The position numbers and the translations under genes were made by a program. Shown piece after piece: positions 52,501 to 63,945 of a stretch of DNA of 64,000 bases. The number at the start of each line of letters is the position of its first letter. Positions within the stretch are counted from its first letter, which is position 1. The notes below the pieces were generated by a model. The model saw nothing but the letters and a program-made list of their open reading frames with translations, did not search any database and was not told the origin of the DNA. The stretch is from Bagarius yarrelli (lineage: Eukaryota; Chordata; Actinopteri; Siluriformes; Sisoridae), in assembly GCA_005784505.1 (NCBI GenBank), contig VCAZ01000027.1, forward strand, positions 3,699,765-3,763,764, in the 5' to 3' direction.

Positions 52501-55500
52501 GACAGGTTTGTAATGATTAGTATATCAAGTGTCACTATCAATATACAAAAGTATTCACATTTAATTACACACCCTTTTGTGAATTTCAACATTAATGGTG
52601 CAGAGATCCCTGTTTGTCTTTCTGACATTCATTAGTTCAATAATTGGCCTTATGCTGATACCCTAAAAAAGAGAGGGGGAATCATGAATACATTTAGGCT
52701 TAATTTAAGATGAAAAATTACAATATATTATTCTTTATTGATAGTTTATTAAAACATTACTTTCTTTTTAAAATGAAAGCGGTTAGTTGAGGTTAATGAT
52801 AATGATTTTTTTTAAATTGTTAATTAATTGTAATTAAATCCACTGATATTACCTGGACAAAGACTGTGAAGATAATAACAGTAATGCAGGTGGTAATGAA
52901 AAGTTTTTTACGAAGAATGGTATCTGGAAGGGTAAAAACTAATGCAAAAGTTACTGCCCCTCTGAGGCCACCGTAAGCCATTCCAAACTGGTCTTTGAAG
53001 TTAAAGGGGATGGTGCGGAAAGGATTAATGATCTGTGTCAATACCAGGATTCCTAGAAAAAAAGAGATGTTTAAAGCTCACCAGATCGTACTGACTGATC
53101 AATATTCTTCTGCATCAAAAAACGACATAATTAAAATGATCGTAATGTTAGTCTATCACGATGCACAAATGGCTTTTTTTGTTCTGTACATTTTTAAATT
53201 CTAATTTAATTTGTCAAATACATGATTATACACAGTACCACATATAGTGAAAAGTTCTTACATGACTCCCCTATCTAGAAACAGGTATAAAAAAAGAAAA
53301 ATAGAATAGTAATAGAAAAATAGTTGTATTAGAATGCATTGTTCCAAAGAAACACATTTCTCGTAAAGTTGAAGAAATACACTCACTGATTTCTGTAAAC
53401 ATACATGCAGTTCAGGAAATTCTTTTGTCCAAATTAGACAAATTATTTACTCTAACAGTAATCTTTGCCTGGTGCTTTTTCCATTGTATACCTGCCTTAA
53501 AACTTTAAATCTCGACTGACTATAATTATACTTTCACTGTGGTCCTCTGCTGTCATAGCACATGTGATTTAAGGTCACCACAGTGGATTAGGGGGGATTT
53601 TTTGATTTAGTTACTATAGCCTTTCTTTTAACTAAACCAGTCTAAACATTTTCCTGTAACCTTCAACAAAACATGACATTTTGTTCTGCTAAACTACAGC
53701 TTACAGTTATTTCTGTGTGAACAATGGAAGGGGTTTTATCCTTTTTTCCTTTTTTTCCTAATTGATATACATTTATATATATATATATATATAATATATA
53801 TATATATATGCAATATTTGCAATTGAATTTAATGTAATTATCTGTTCGGCCAGTCATGTGGCAGCAGCATAGCAATGTATAAAATTCAATTACTTGCATG
53901 TGCAAATACACAGTTAATAAGTAAATATAAAAATTATATGAATACTTATATATTTTTACACGTTCGCTTACGCTTTATCCTTAATTGCATAACTATTTAT
54001 GATAAATATGTATATATGTGTATATATAATATACATAATACAATTTAATACGGAATCCTGTTGCACACATGTATAAATCTCTCACCTACAGCCCTCCAGA
54101 GTTGAGCAAAAAACAGAGTGAAGAGGACGTAACCCCAGTTCCACTCATGATCTGTTGTGACTGTAACAACACCCAGGAAGAAAAAGATAAGCGTCTCGGA
54201 AACCGTGCCAAGCATTTTGATGGTGTGCCTGATAGTGGTGCATGAGCGCTGCGACACATTTTCTTCCACGTAGTACTTCATGGTTAAGGCACAGGTCACA
54301 ATACTGTAACAGCACAACCAAAAATTCCAATGTTACTGTGAGAATGTTTCATTTCTTTTCTTGACAAAGGAATTTAAGTTTGTATTAGGACAGAAAATGA
54401 CTCACGCCATGATGCTAGAAATTGATAGCAGCTCAGCCAACAGGTAGGCAAGGTAGCTATACATAAAAATGAAGAGAGGCTCGATCTCTCTCACCTTCCA
54501 TGTAAAGCGTGTAGTGAAAGCTGCCACAAAGCCAAACACCAAGCCAAAGGCAATTCCTCCAAGGCCTACCACAAAAAAGCGTGCTACAGCCAGAAACACA
54601 TCTGACACATCCACCACTGGCAAGATTGCCACATGGTTAAAGAGATTATATAGCACCTGTAGGACATGCATTGAAAAATCATTTACTGTATATAAGATAT
54701 ATTATGTATAACATTGTATATTATCATAAATGCATAAGGGCAATCCAGTTTTATGTGAATATATATAATATACAAAGTTAAAGTGTGGCTGATGTTTTAT
54801 ATGGTAAAGAAAACAATAATAATATATATAATTAAATACTACTAGTATCTAAAATCTATTTTTGCATACTGTACAACGGTTGTTAAAGAGCGTCATCAAA
54901 GTAAAATGACTCAATCAAATTAATTCAACAAACAGATAATAAGCTTAAAGATTGTTTTCGGGCCTGATAGCAGAAACATTTATTCTCCTTTCTCTTGCCT
55001 TTGTGTTTTTGTTCCCAGGGACTGACCACACCTGCTTTTACATGATCAAATGTTTGTTCAGAAACTCTACAGGAAACAATAGTCGGTTGCTGAAAGATAC
55101 TGGCGCGGGTTCTGCACTTCTATTGAATAAAACCCATTTGTTTTTAGTTTTATAAGTTTGTTCTATAATTGGTGAAACACTTAAACATATTTTATTTGAG
55201 TTAGACATGTAAAGATGTTATGTTGAAGTCAACTTAATCTTAGTCAGCCTGCTGGTGGTTCAAATTACTATGAGCTAATTCGATACTTGCTGTGCATTCT
55301 ACTGAATTTGCCTGTGTGGTTTCGATATGCTGTCACATCCGACCAAAACTAATAGCAGTAATACAAAAGCAGTACATTTATCATATTATAATTTCTACAC
55401 AAATACACATTTTAATCACTAGACAACCTGTACTGAATTGCATACGTTTAGTATAAGGTGCATTTTTATTAAACGATCCGAAAATACCACCAAATAAAGA

Positions 55501-57285
55501 GAAATTTCCGGTCTGGTCAGTTGAACTTGAGATGTCAGTCATACAATATGCTATAGAATAATCTTTTACAAAGCTAAATAAGGTCTTTTCTATTATCAAA
55601 GCATCTTTTGTTTTGCATATCCAGGCATCACAAAAGGTCTGTTTCTTTTTTACGTTTTGTTATAAAGCTTATCACAGCAGTTCACCTACCACTGTGACAG
55701 CATCATTAAATAAGGACTCGCCAAACGCCACAATGTAAAGCTGCTCATGGATGTTCACATCCTCAAACACAGTAAGCACTGCAACAGGGTCCACAGCTGC
55801 AATAATGGAGGCAAACAGCAGGTTTTCTTGCAGGTTAATATCCTGAACACCAAAAGCCTGGATCTGGCAAATACCAAAAAGAGAGATGCCAATGCCAATA
55901 GAGTTCCACAAAGTCCCTACGACAGAAAACCACATCACCGTGCCCACATTCTCAAAAAAGGCTCTAGTGGGCATGAAGTAGGCGGAATCCAAAACGATGG
56001 GTGGTAACATGTAGAGGAAGAAGACACTGGAGGTGAGGACAGCTGGGGGATCCTCATGTACAGAATGCATGATGCCTCCCACTATAAGTCCGATAGCAAT
56101 CAGCAAGCAGGTCTCTGGTATCCATATTGTAATTTTATGGTACACATGGAAACCTGTTTGAAAAAGACAAAGGTGAGATGTTTATGCTGGTTATGGTCAC
56201 AGTAAGTGTTCTGGGTGTGAAATGAGAACAGGTGTTAGCTGAATCATCAGTCTATTGCTAGAAACTATGTGCACACACATACTTCCGGTCTTCATGTTTT
56301 GGAGAAATGTGTGGGAGACCAAATAAAGCCTAGAAGGTTTCTATTGTAATACATACAGAAACATTACAAGTTGTATTATTATATTTATATGCAAAAAAAA
56401 ATCATAAGCCATAACAATACCATAAAAGCATTGCCATAATGAAACAAAAAAATTTATTAGAGTAAAAAACATTGGGGGGAAAATAGTAGCACGTTAAGGT
56501 GTTGGACTGCTAAAAGATTTGGGGGGGTTTGAGTCCCAGATCCACCAAACTGCCACTGTTGTAGGAAACAAGGCCCTTAACCCTCAATTGCTCAGTTATA
56601 TAAGAGAAATAAATGTAAGTTTCTCTGGATAAGGGTGTCTGCCAAATGCCATATATGTATTTTTACAGAAAATCCAAATGAATATATAAGTTTGGGGGGC
56701 ATAAATGTTTTAAAAGTTTCTGACAAATTGTAGTAAAGCAGTAATGATGAACATAATATATTAGTGAATTTGGTGGAATTTCACAGGATGCAGATCTGAA
56801 CTAGGACTTGAATTCAGGATTGTTACAGAAGCTGTAGGATATCACACTGTCACCACTCAGCAGGTTTCTACCAAATAAATACACTTAAACCTTCTAAACA
56901 CATTTTTTAGTAAAAGAAATTGGAAATAATCTGGACTTGAAGAGTACAGCATGGCATACAGAAGAAACCTTCCTGTAACAGAAACTTCTTATCAGCAATG
57001 ATTAGTTTCTAAGGACTGTGTGGAGGACACGAGTGTTTGCTTACCTATTTTTGCAAATGAAGCAAGTAACACCCATAATGTAATCTCGAAAGGAATCTGA
57101 ACCCGAGAATAATTGACATTAAACATAGGAAAAGTTTTCTCCGGCTCGGGAAACGACTGGGGTGCGTCGGGTTGAGATGGACCTTTGTGCGTTGTCGTTA
57201 CAGGAATCTTGCTGACGCTCAGTACAGGCAGCAGTGACCATGATATTAAAAAAATTAAAAAATTTGACATAAGTAAACAGACCAT
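49503..57285 (-). CDS. slc9a2: Sodium/hydrogen exchanger 2 (SLC9 family, plasma membrane)
   Basis: Twelve coding exons join in phase: 57045-57285, 55690-56153, 54406-54656, 54086-54303, 52853-53052, 52573-52662, 52381-52451, 51276-51428, 51085-51187, 50791-50907, 50591-50678 and 49503-49888. They give 793 aa (human SLC9A2 about 812). The ATG is the first after an in-frame stop. A signal-like hydrophobic N-terminus leads to [55 protein letters not shown] (transport pair N230-D231), [18 protein letters not shown] and YGGLRGA (R422). The cytosolic tail has [12 protein letters not shown] and [11 protein letters not shown], and a Pro-rich end. It exchanges luminal Na+ for H+ at the epithelial surface. 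NHE2 rather than NHE4 is favoured by adjacency to mfsd9 and tail length. Position 229 is Phe where most NHEs have Leu. Confidence 0.9.
51870..52330. repeat. Fish DNA-transposon fragment in slc9a2 intron 7
   Basis: Wording such as acaaaacttttgtagacact, gttgccatacatttggaagc and taaatgctgtagcattaaga is that of a common fish Tc1-related repeat (usual form 'aacttttgtggacacc ... gttggaagcac ... tatgctgtagcatta'). No transposase frame remains and both ends are unclear. The stretch between the repeat and the exons holds only AT-rich DNA. Confidence 0.55.
53222..53275 (+). repeat. Dispersed repeat tail in slc9a2 intron 4
   Basis: 'gattatacacagtaccacat' then 'agtgaaaagttcttacatga' matches the copy at 1700-1765, 6967-7020 and 46655-46705. 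Confidence 0.5.
53776..53809. repeat. (TA)n microsatellite in slc9a2 intron 4
   Basis: Short TA repeat interrupted once by aa. Confidence 0.85.
56485..56665 (+). repeat. tRNA-derived SINE in slc9a2 intron 1
   Basis: taaggtgttggactgctaaa, then gtttgagtccc (B-box-like), ccaccaaactgccactgttg, cccttaaccctcaattgctc and ggtgtctgccaaatgccata follow the SINE order seen at 21551. A G-run at about 56521 interrupts the head. Confidence 0.8.
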
Positions 57286-57303
57286 TTTTTTCAGTCTGAT
57301 AAG

Positions 57304-57548
57304 GCTGAATTAAAATATATATATGTTGTACTCTTTCTTTAACAAATGTAAAATAATAAACGTTTAAAAATTAAATAAAAAAGACTGTTTCGCAAAAACA
57401 AATGTCCATGTCTGTATAGTTCTCTGTTGCCGTGTGTCGCACCTTCCGCACTTACCTGTCGGGTTTTACCTGTACACACACGCCTGCTTCTGTAGAGACT
57501 GGCTCCTGATTGGAGCGCGGCTTGGCTTTGAAGTAGCACTAGCATCAC
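57304..57548 (-). promoter_or_regulatory. slc9a2 promoter and probable untranslated first exon
   Basis: On the minus strand a strong acceptor (ttttaattcag) ends at 57305, 19 nt before the ATG. A matching donor GACAG|gtaagtgcgg lies at 57456, so an untranslated exon probably runs from about 57500-57545 to 57456 with a 151-bp intron. A CCAAT box (minus strand; attgg at 57509-57513) in GC-richer sequence (cgcgctccaatcagg) sits just upstream. The transcription start is not determined. Confidence 0.5.
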
Positions 57549-57735
57549 AAATAAATCAAAGTTTCATTTGCTTCTTTTTCTTTAATTGGACCAAATGTTC
57601 TCCACAAACCATACAGAAGACTAAATCCAGTCTACTGGTAGCAGAAAAAAAGAGTTAAACGGTGTGGGCCAGGATGAATGAAGGAGTAACCACAGTAAGG
57701 ACCACAAACTGGCATCAATAGTACTCAATGTGAAA

Positions 57736-57749
57736 CTCTAGATGGCGCC
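57736..57749 (+). promoter_or_regulatory. CTCF-like motif
   Basis: CTCTAGATGGCGCC matches the CTCF core on the plus strand, opposite in orientation to the motifs at 19175, 40947 and 41025. It lies about 0.2 kb upstream of the slc9a2 promoter. Confidence 0.4.
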
Positions 57750-57987
57750 ATTTCTCTAGCCTTTAGGATAAGAAAATACTATTTTTTTATTTATCCCCGA
57801 AAGATTTTTTTTTTCAGTAGCTGCTTAGAAATGCAAAAAAAAGGAAGCAAAAGAGAAAATTGAATTAAATTAAATGGATTCACAAATATAAAAATAAAAA
57901 TATATAAGAACATAAAATATGAAAATACTGATTAATTTGACAAGAAGGTGCTAAAATTGTTTGTATTGTGAAATAATTTTACTGCCC

Positions 57988-57990
57988 ATA

Positions 57991-58061
<71 letters not shown>
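57988..58061. repeat. (TA)n microsatellite at the LINE 3' end
   Basis: About 36 TA units directly following the minus-strand LINE terminus, consistent with a LINE tail that ends in or seeded a simple repeat. Confidence 0.9.
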
Positions 58062-58063
<2 letters not shown>

Positions 58064-58069
58064 TATCTA

Positions 58070-59700
58070 ATAATATGAAAAAAAAATATTGCACATTGGG
58101 TTGTATTGTACTGTAATAATATTGTAACTGCAATAAATAAGGCATGAGAATTTGGTTATTGTCCATGTTGTCATCACAGCTTCTGAATGAAGGTGGAGGA
58201 GTTTGATGGCCAATGATATAAATGACTTCCTGTGGAGTTCAGTTTTAGACTTTGGTGGTCTCAGTCTGCGGCTAAATATAGTCCTGTATGAGAACAGTGT
58301 TGCATGCAGGGGATGTGATGCATTGTTGAGGATACTGAGAAGATTCTTCAGCTCTCTCCTCTTAGACACCTCGACCAGAGAGAGACTCTAGCTCCACTCC
58401 AATAACATAGCCCACTATTTTCATGAGCTTGTTAAGTCGGTTAGCATCTGCTGCTTTTATTCTGCTACCCCCAACAGCAAAGAAGATGATGCTGGAAACC
58501 GAGTGATAGAACATTTGAAGCCTGGTTCTGAAGACATTAAAGGACCTGAGTTCGCCTGAGGAAGACAACGCTGACCTTTTTTGCACAGGGCATCAGTGTT
58601 CTTTGACCAGTCCAGTTTGTAATTAATGTGAACGCCCAGATATTCGAAGCTGTCCACAATGTCCACCTCAGTAGACTCTGCTCTTCTGCTTTCTAAAATC
58701 CACAACTCTTTAGTCTTTAAGACATTGAGTTGCAGGTAATTCAGTCCACAAAACTGTTGACCACACTTCTATCCTCATTCTCTTGACCTCTACCAATACA
58801 GCCTACCACAGCAGAGTCATCAAAGAACTTCTGTAAATAGCAAGACTGTAAGCAGCGGCTAAAGTCTAAAGTGTAGAGTGTGAACAGAAAAGGAGGCAGG
58901 ACTGTTTCCTAAGACGCCCCTGTGCTGCTCACAATGGTGTCTGAAGTGATGTTCCACAGCCTCACATATTGTGGACAACCTGTTAGGTAGTTTGTAATCC
59001 AGATCACAAGGGAAACATCCACCTGCATTTCCAGTAGCTTCTATCACTGAGTTCAGGTCTGATGGTGGTGAAAGCAGTAAAGAAATCAAAAAACACTACT
59101 CATACAGTGTTGTGGGAGGTCAAGGCCACTTGGTTTGTTTTTGGGCACAGGAACAAGGCATGATTTTATCCACAGGTATGGTACATTCATTATGCTCAGA
59201 CTAAAATACTCCACACAACTGCATAGCAAAACTTCTGAGAAGCCTAGGACTAAGTCTGTCTGGGCCTGCAGGCAGATAAACTTTCTTCCCACATCCTCTG
59301 TGGTGATGTTGATTGATGTTGATGTCTCTGAGGGTGGGGGGATTTGCGGTGTGGGTACAGGAGTCATTGAGTGAGGTTGATGTACTGGTGGAGAGGGAGG
59401 ATTGGATGGGTTTGTGGATATATGTTGTAGTGATAGAGGGGGGAGAGAGGAAGCATTTCAGGAGGACGATTGAGGTTATAGTGGGTAAAACACAGAAGGA
59501 ACTCGAGTGAGGTGAGGTGGAGGCCTGATCAAATCTGTTAAAAAAAAGATTTAGATCATTGGTTTTATTGTGGTCTCCCTCATGGTCATCCCTTCTTCCG
59601 AACCGAGTTATCCTTCTCATACCACTCCACATCTCATGTTGTTTTGAACCAGTCTGCTTTCCAGTTTTTTTTTATAACACTCCTCAATCTTTAATTTTTT
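58070..59700 (-). mobile_element. Decayed LINE (non-LTR retrotransposon), reverse transcriptase remnant
   Basis: Reading the minus strand in broken frames, 59560-59632 gives KVWSGMRRITRFGRRDDHEG and NDLNLFFNRFDQ, and about 59240 gives AGPDRLSPRLLRSFAMQLCG. Near 59150 it gives SCLVPVPKNKPSG, and 58810-58827 gives FFDDSA, the catalytic FxDD box. It continues with FEYLGVHINYKLDWSKNTDA (about 58600-58650), ADANRLNKLMK (about 58440) and NNASHPLHATLF (about 58320). The order is that of a fish Jockey/Rex-like LINE ORF2, reverse transcriptase to 3' end. Several frameshifts and stops make it a fossil, and the endonuclease end is missing. Confidence 0.8.
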
Positions 59701-60259
59701 TATTTTCTTCAGCCTGTACTCTTTTCATCTCGCCATTCCTGAAAGCAGACGTCTTTCTGTTTGCAACAAAGGCTTTTTCGGAATAAGTCGCAAGGCTTTA
59801 TCTGAATACTTTTATTTTATTTGGTTTGCACTTTTACCAAATACATAGCATTTTGCCAAATACAGAGCACATTACAATTCGATGTATCTTTATTTGGGTC
59901 ATTTTATTCCATTGGCTCTGTCTGTCTGTTCTAATGATTTATTGAATATGTTGCAGACAACCAGTAGGCAATGTTTTGGGAAGCTGGGCTGTACTTTCTT
60001 ATACGTTATGTAACAATATTAAAAAATTATGTTGGCGAAGGGACAGCACTTAAATACTGAAAACTCTTGGAAATACTGAAAACATTTTGCACGTGTTTAC
60101 AGTAGGCCTCTTTGCACGTGTTTCATCTTGTGCATAATTTTGATATTTGTAGGTGTTTTTGGTAATAGCATTTTTAGTAATTTAATTTTTTTTATTTTTC
60201 TCTGTGTGTTTTATTGTTACCTTTATTTGCATTTGCAGTAAAAACGTGTTCTGCGTTTG
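59701..60259. other. Intergenic stretch, nothing identified
   Basis: AT-rich sequence with several near-repeats of 'tttgcacgtgttt' (60087-60123) and a perfect ATTTGCAT at 60225-60232 next to the hAT insertion site. No frame of interest. Confidence 0.45.
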
Positions 60260-60384
60260 CAGTGGCATAGTTAAGGCGGGGACCTTTGTCCCCTGGCACA
60301 GCATCTGGGGCACCAACTCGATGTTACATAAATACGAATTAAATCAGAATTAAATGTTTTTCCCAATTATATCTTTAAAGTACC

Positions 60385-60580
60385 ACTGCCTTAATTCACA
60401 TTTACATTTACAGCATTTGGCAGACGCCCTTATCCAGAGTGACTTACATTTATCTCTTTTATACAGCTGAACAATTGGGGGTTAAGGGCCTTGCTTAGGG
60501 GCCCAGCAGTGGTGACTTGGTGGGAATCGAACCCACAATCTTCCGGTTGGTAGTCCAACACCTAAACCACCCTAATTAAA
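60385..60580 (-). repeat. tRNA-derived SINE nested in the hAT element
   Basis: Starts (plus strand) acatttacagcatttggcag, then acgcccttatccagagtgac, gggttaagggccttgct and gggaatcgaaccc. It is the exact reverse of the SINE at 21551/56485 and the best-preserved copy in the window. Confidence 0.85.
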
Positions 60581-60599
60581 CCACCTTAATTAATTACTT

Positions 60600-60935
60600 C
60601 ATCTTCTATACCCGCTTAATTTGGGATCTGCTATCCCAGCCGTCTCTGAAAGGGCGAAAGGCAGGAGGGGTACACCCTGGACAGGTCAGCAGTCCATTAC
60701 AGGGCCACACACACTTACACTCACTTCTATGGTCAGTTTAGAATCACCAATAAGCCTAACATACATATTTTTGGACTGTGGGAGAAAACCGGAATACCCA
60801 GAGTAAACCCACGCAAGCACGGGGAGAACATGCAAACTCCACACAGAAAGGCCCCAGCCCGGGATTCAAACCCGGGACCTTCTTGCTGTGAGGCAACAAA
60901 ACCAGCCACCAAGCAGTGCTGTCCTGCTCCCTTTA
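60600..60935 (-). repeat. L2-tailed SINE-like repeat nested in the hAT element
   Basis: atcttctatacccgctt, caggaggggtacaccctgga, ttggactgtgggagaaaacc, cacggggagaacatgcaaac and gaccttcttgctgtgaggca are the reverse of the same fish repeat seen at 40198-40460, here nearly full length. Confidence 0.85.
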
Positions 60936-61127
60936 TTATTTTATTTTTCCATCCTCTTCATACCCTAAAAATATGCCACGAAATACAGGCTTTCATGTTC
61001 TAAAACTCAAAAATTTTCGTGAAAGCATGACGGACCCCCTTATGCCTCGCACCTTGACACGAGGGGACCAGGAGGGGGAGCGAAAACTGACTTAGTCCCC
61101 AATTGCGGAAAACCCTAGCTACGCCTG

Positions 61128-61619
61128 TGCATTTGGATGTGTTTTTCAGACCCACAGCATGTTGACCCCTGTCGTCCACCAGAATATTATGTGTATGTGT
61201 AAGTAAGTGTCTGTCCTGCAAATGCTGTACATGTATTAATATCGTACATTAAATATCTAAAAAACAAATATAGTTGTGAATGTACCATCAGTGGTACTTT
61301 CTTTAAAAAATGCATTATCATAATTTCAGACTACACAATTTAACCTTAGACTTATTTTAAGGTTTATTTTGTTGTTATTTTAAAAAATCAGATCTAACTG
61401 GATGGGATCAAATTGTTTTATTTTTTTATTTATTTATTTATTTTAATTTGCTTTAAAAAAGAACATAATAGTACAGATTGTTATATAGCCAATGGATGAC
61501 ATGAAAAAATTATCAATACAAGATTATTAAACACAATTATTTCAAACACAAATCTATACAAGCACTCGTCTCATACACTCATTTTTAAAAATGGTTACAA
61601 CCTGCTTTGGTATTTTGGT
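61128..61619. other. Intergenic stretch, nothing identified
   Basis: AT-rich sequence to the left of the promoter-like block. No open frame or repeat family recognised. Confidence 0.5.
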
Positions 61620-61861
61620 GCAAAACATCGCAGCTGCAACGTCATTCTGACGTCAGCGAAATGTTGCGCGATGAATTATGGGGCGGGGCCTTACCCGAGA
61701 GAAATGCTACGTCACGTTGAGTGACGGGTGTTAAGGGCGAGTCTCGGCTTTGAATGCGCTGTAGAAAAAGCAAATCAGTTGCATTTATAATCTATAAAAG
61801 TAAACAAAAAAGGAAAAGGTGTGCATACGCTGCAAAAATGAAGCGTGGCGGGGACTGAAAC
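61620..61861 (+). promoter_or_regulatory. Promoter and first exon of an unidentified plus-strand gene
   Basis: This is the most CpG-rich segment in the window. It has a perfect CRE TGACGTCA at 61648-61655, a half site AACGTCA at 61637, a GC box GGGGCGGGGCC at 61680-61690, a second CRE-like TACGTCAC at 61708-61715, and TATA box TATAAAAG at 61793-61800. A start near 61825 and a donor GAAAC|gtaagt at 61861 define a short first exon. The gene's coding part is mostly outside the window. It is head to head with slc9a2, about 4.3 kb apart. Confidence 0.6.
61838..61858 (+). CDS. Six-codon upstream open reading frame in the first exon
   Basis: ATG AAG CGT GGC GGG GAC TGA ends 3 nt before the exon donor. 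If the exon is real, this uORF would precede the main start and could dampen translation. It may be fortuitous. Confidence 0.3.
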   Translation: MKRGGD

Positions 61862-63945
61862 GTAAGTTTTTGTGTGTATTCTGTGTTTTCCTGAAAGATG
61901 GACATGTTTGTATGGTAGATGTTTGGGTAAGAACAGTAAACAAACATGATTAAATTTCATCAGTTTTTCCTCGGCAGTGGGAGATTGTTAAAGGGATTGT
62001 TGTGTCGGGTGTAAGATGAGTGTTTGTGGCGACATGGTGTTCGATATGTTCGAGATTTTAGCGAATAAACCGGAAGCCGAGTGTCTCCAGTTGTCTCCTG
62101 TGTTCTGTCCTCTCTCCTCCTCTCCATGGTGATCTCAGCTCTTCGGCTGTTATTAGGATGCTGCAGCGTCCATGCCTCATCGCGGTATTTCAGAAAACTG
62201 AACAGTCAGCCTGTTTTTCTGTAGCTTTTGGATAAACCGCTGCGTTTAGGACGTGTCTACTGAATTTCCTGTTTCACTAAATGTTCTTTGCTTTGGATTC
62301 CCGTTTTCTGCATATGTGTGTCATCACGCGAGGGTTTCTGCCTAATTCCGGACGTCGTGGTGATTATAAGCTCTGATGTTTATTAGTCTCTAATGTGTCC
62401 TCGCACAACATCATCCAAACAAGTGTGTGTTATTGAACAAAACGTAGCCGAATTCTAAAAAACAAGTGCTTTAGTGTTATGACAATTTCCTCCTTTTAGC
62501 CCCTGTCATGGTGCTGCTATTGCGGTTACAGTATCCAGTTTCTGTTAATAGACCAACTTTCTTTTTTTTACTTTTAAAATAAAACATTGGGGGTTTTTTT
62601 ATATCCTCTTGTCACTTTAGCACAACAGGAAATCAAACAGTTTTAGGCCAGTAAAAAGTTGCTAGGAATGGATGAGCACAGACTGTGAGACCAACTCTGC
62701 TCAGGGATGAGCCTGTATTCAGATTGCTGGTTGTAATAAGTAAAATCTGAGAAACTTGTATATACATAAGAAAAAACACACACAGAGGAACGGTCCCATA
62801 CCTACAATTTCAAAAACGTTGAGACACGGCGTTATATCTACATAAGAACAGAATGCAAATCATATAAACTCACATAAATATTTTATTTATGATAGAATAT
62901 AGAAAACATATGTAAACTAATAATATACCAATTTAGAAAAAGAAGGTCATTTTGAAATTGACGGCAGCAACACGTCTCAAAAAAGATCAGACAAAATTGT
63001 TAAGAAGATCAGAACTTAGCCACACCTAGTCAGATTCTAACTGTTTTTTACTGCTTCAATGTAGCGAGGGACAATTAAAAAGAGCACAAATCAGTTATTA
63101 GTGGGAAAAGCTGTGTATAATATGGAATATTGCAGTGCAGGCGGTTCTGGCAGTATTTGTGGAGTGGTGAGAGATGCTGTTTAACTAGGCTTTGTCCTAG
63201 CAGAAGTCCGCTTGTAACTTTTTGATACCATCAGGGGCGCCGCTAGAAATTTAGCCCTAAGAAAGAATTTAGGCCCCCAAGCCACACCCATTCTGTACTG
63301 TTAACATAAATAAAACATCTCCTGGGGTCCCCAATGTCATAAGTCTCTCTTATTAGTGGTGCCCCTGGATACATTACAGCATTTTTTTTACTAATTTCAC
63401 TAATTATATTATAATTAAACACAAAAGTATTGCTAGTCAGTTAAGGCTTCTGCTGTTTTGTGAGACAAATGATCAGGATTATTGTTTTTCTTTTGGCAAC
63501 ATGTGTCTTGGTATTCTGTAGATTTTTTTGCAACGTTATAAGAATTGGAATAGTTTTTCAGAACACATGAAGATGATCATTTGTCCCTTCATCATCTAGA
63601 CATCCCACTACGGTATTTATAGCCTAATTTTTTTAAGAAGTATAAAATTTTTCTTGCAGTATCCTCCTAATAAGCCTTGCTTGTTTTTTTTAAGCAGTAG
63701 CAGTTTTAGTTTTCTTCAGGGATTAAATTAGGTACTTTCTCTGCCACATCCTGATGTCACCTCAGGTCAAAGAGCTATTTAAGGTTCTGTTTAATGACTA
63801 GATTTCTTCTGCACAACTCAGTGAACATAAAGGAAATGCAATGTTTGATCACAGGAGCTAGGCGAGTAGGTGGCCTGTGATCATGCTGCTCTCATATTAT
63901 CTGACTCAGCTTGTTTACTGAACAAGTGTTGGGCATCTATTTCAG
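61862..63945. other. Probable first intron of the right-edge gene
   Basis: CpG content stays raised to about 62350, then falls. A 38-codon frame starts at 62016 (ATG AGT GTT TGT) with A at -3 but has no family resemblance and no clear splice donor. A perfect octamer ATGCAAAT lies at 62853-62860. Sequence at 63230-63300 ('aggggcgccgctagaaattt') has the wording of a hAT-type terminus. Confidence 0.4.

Larger units (their letters stand above)
57549..58069. other. Upstream flank of slc9a2
   Basis: Contains a CTCF-like motif at 57736-57749, AT-rich DNA, and a long (TA)n run (57988-58061) that abuts the 3' end of the LINE on its right. No gene seen. Confidence 0.5.
60260..61127. mobile_element. 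hAT-type DNA transposon carrying two nested retroposons
   Basis: The left end CAGTGGCATAGTTAAGG matches the reverse complement of the right end (CAGGCGTAGCTAGGG) allowing a 2-bp gap. Flanking octamers TGCGTTTG (60252-60259) and TGCATTTG (61128-61135) are an 8-bp target duplication with one change, as for hAT. Inside lie a SINE (60385-60580) and an L2-tailed repeat (60600-60935); the element's own sequence is what remains at 60260-60384 and 60936-61127. There is no transposase. Confidence 0.75.

Noticed and set aside
62016..62132. 38-codon frame after a good start context
   Set aside because: Could be a coding start of the right-edge gene, but it has no family match and ends in a stop with no obvious donor; kept only as a remark in the intron entry.
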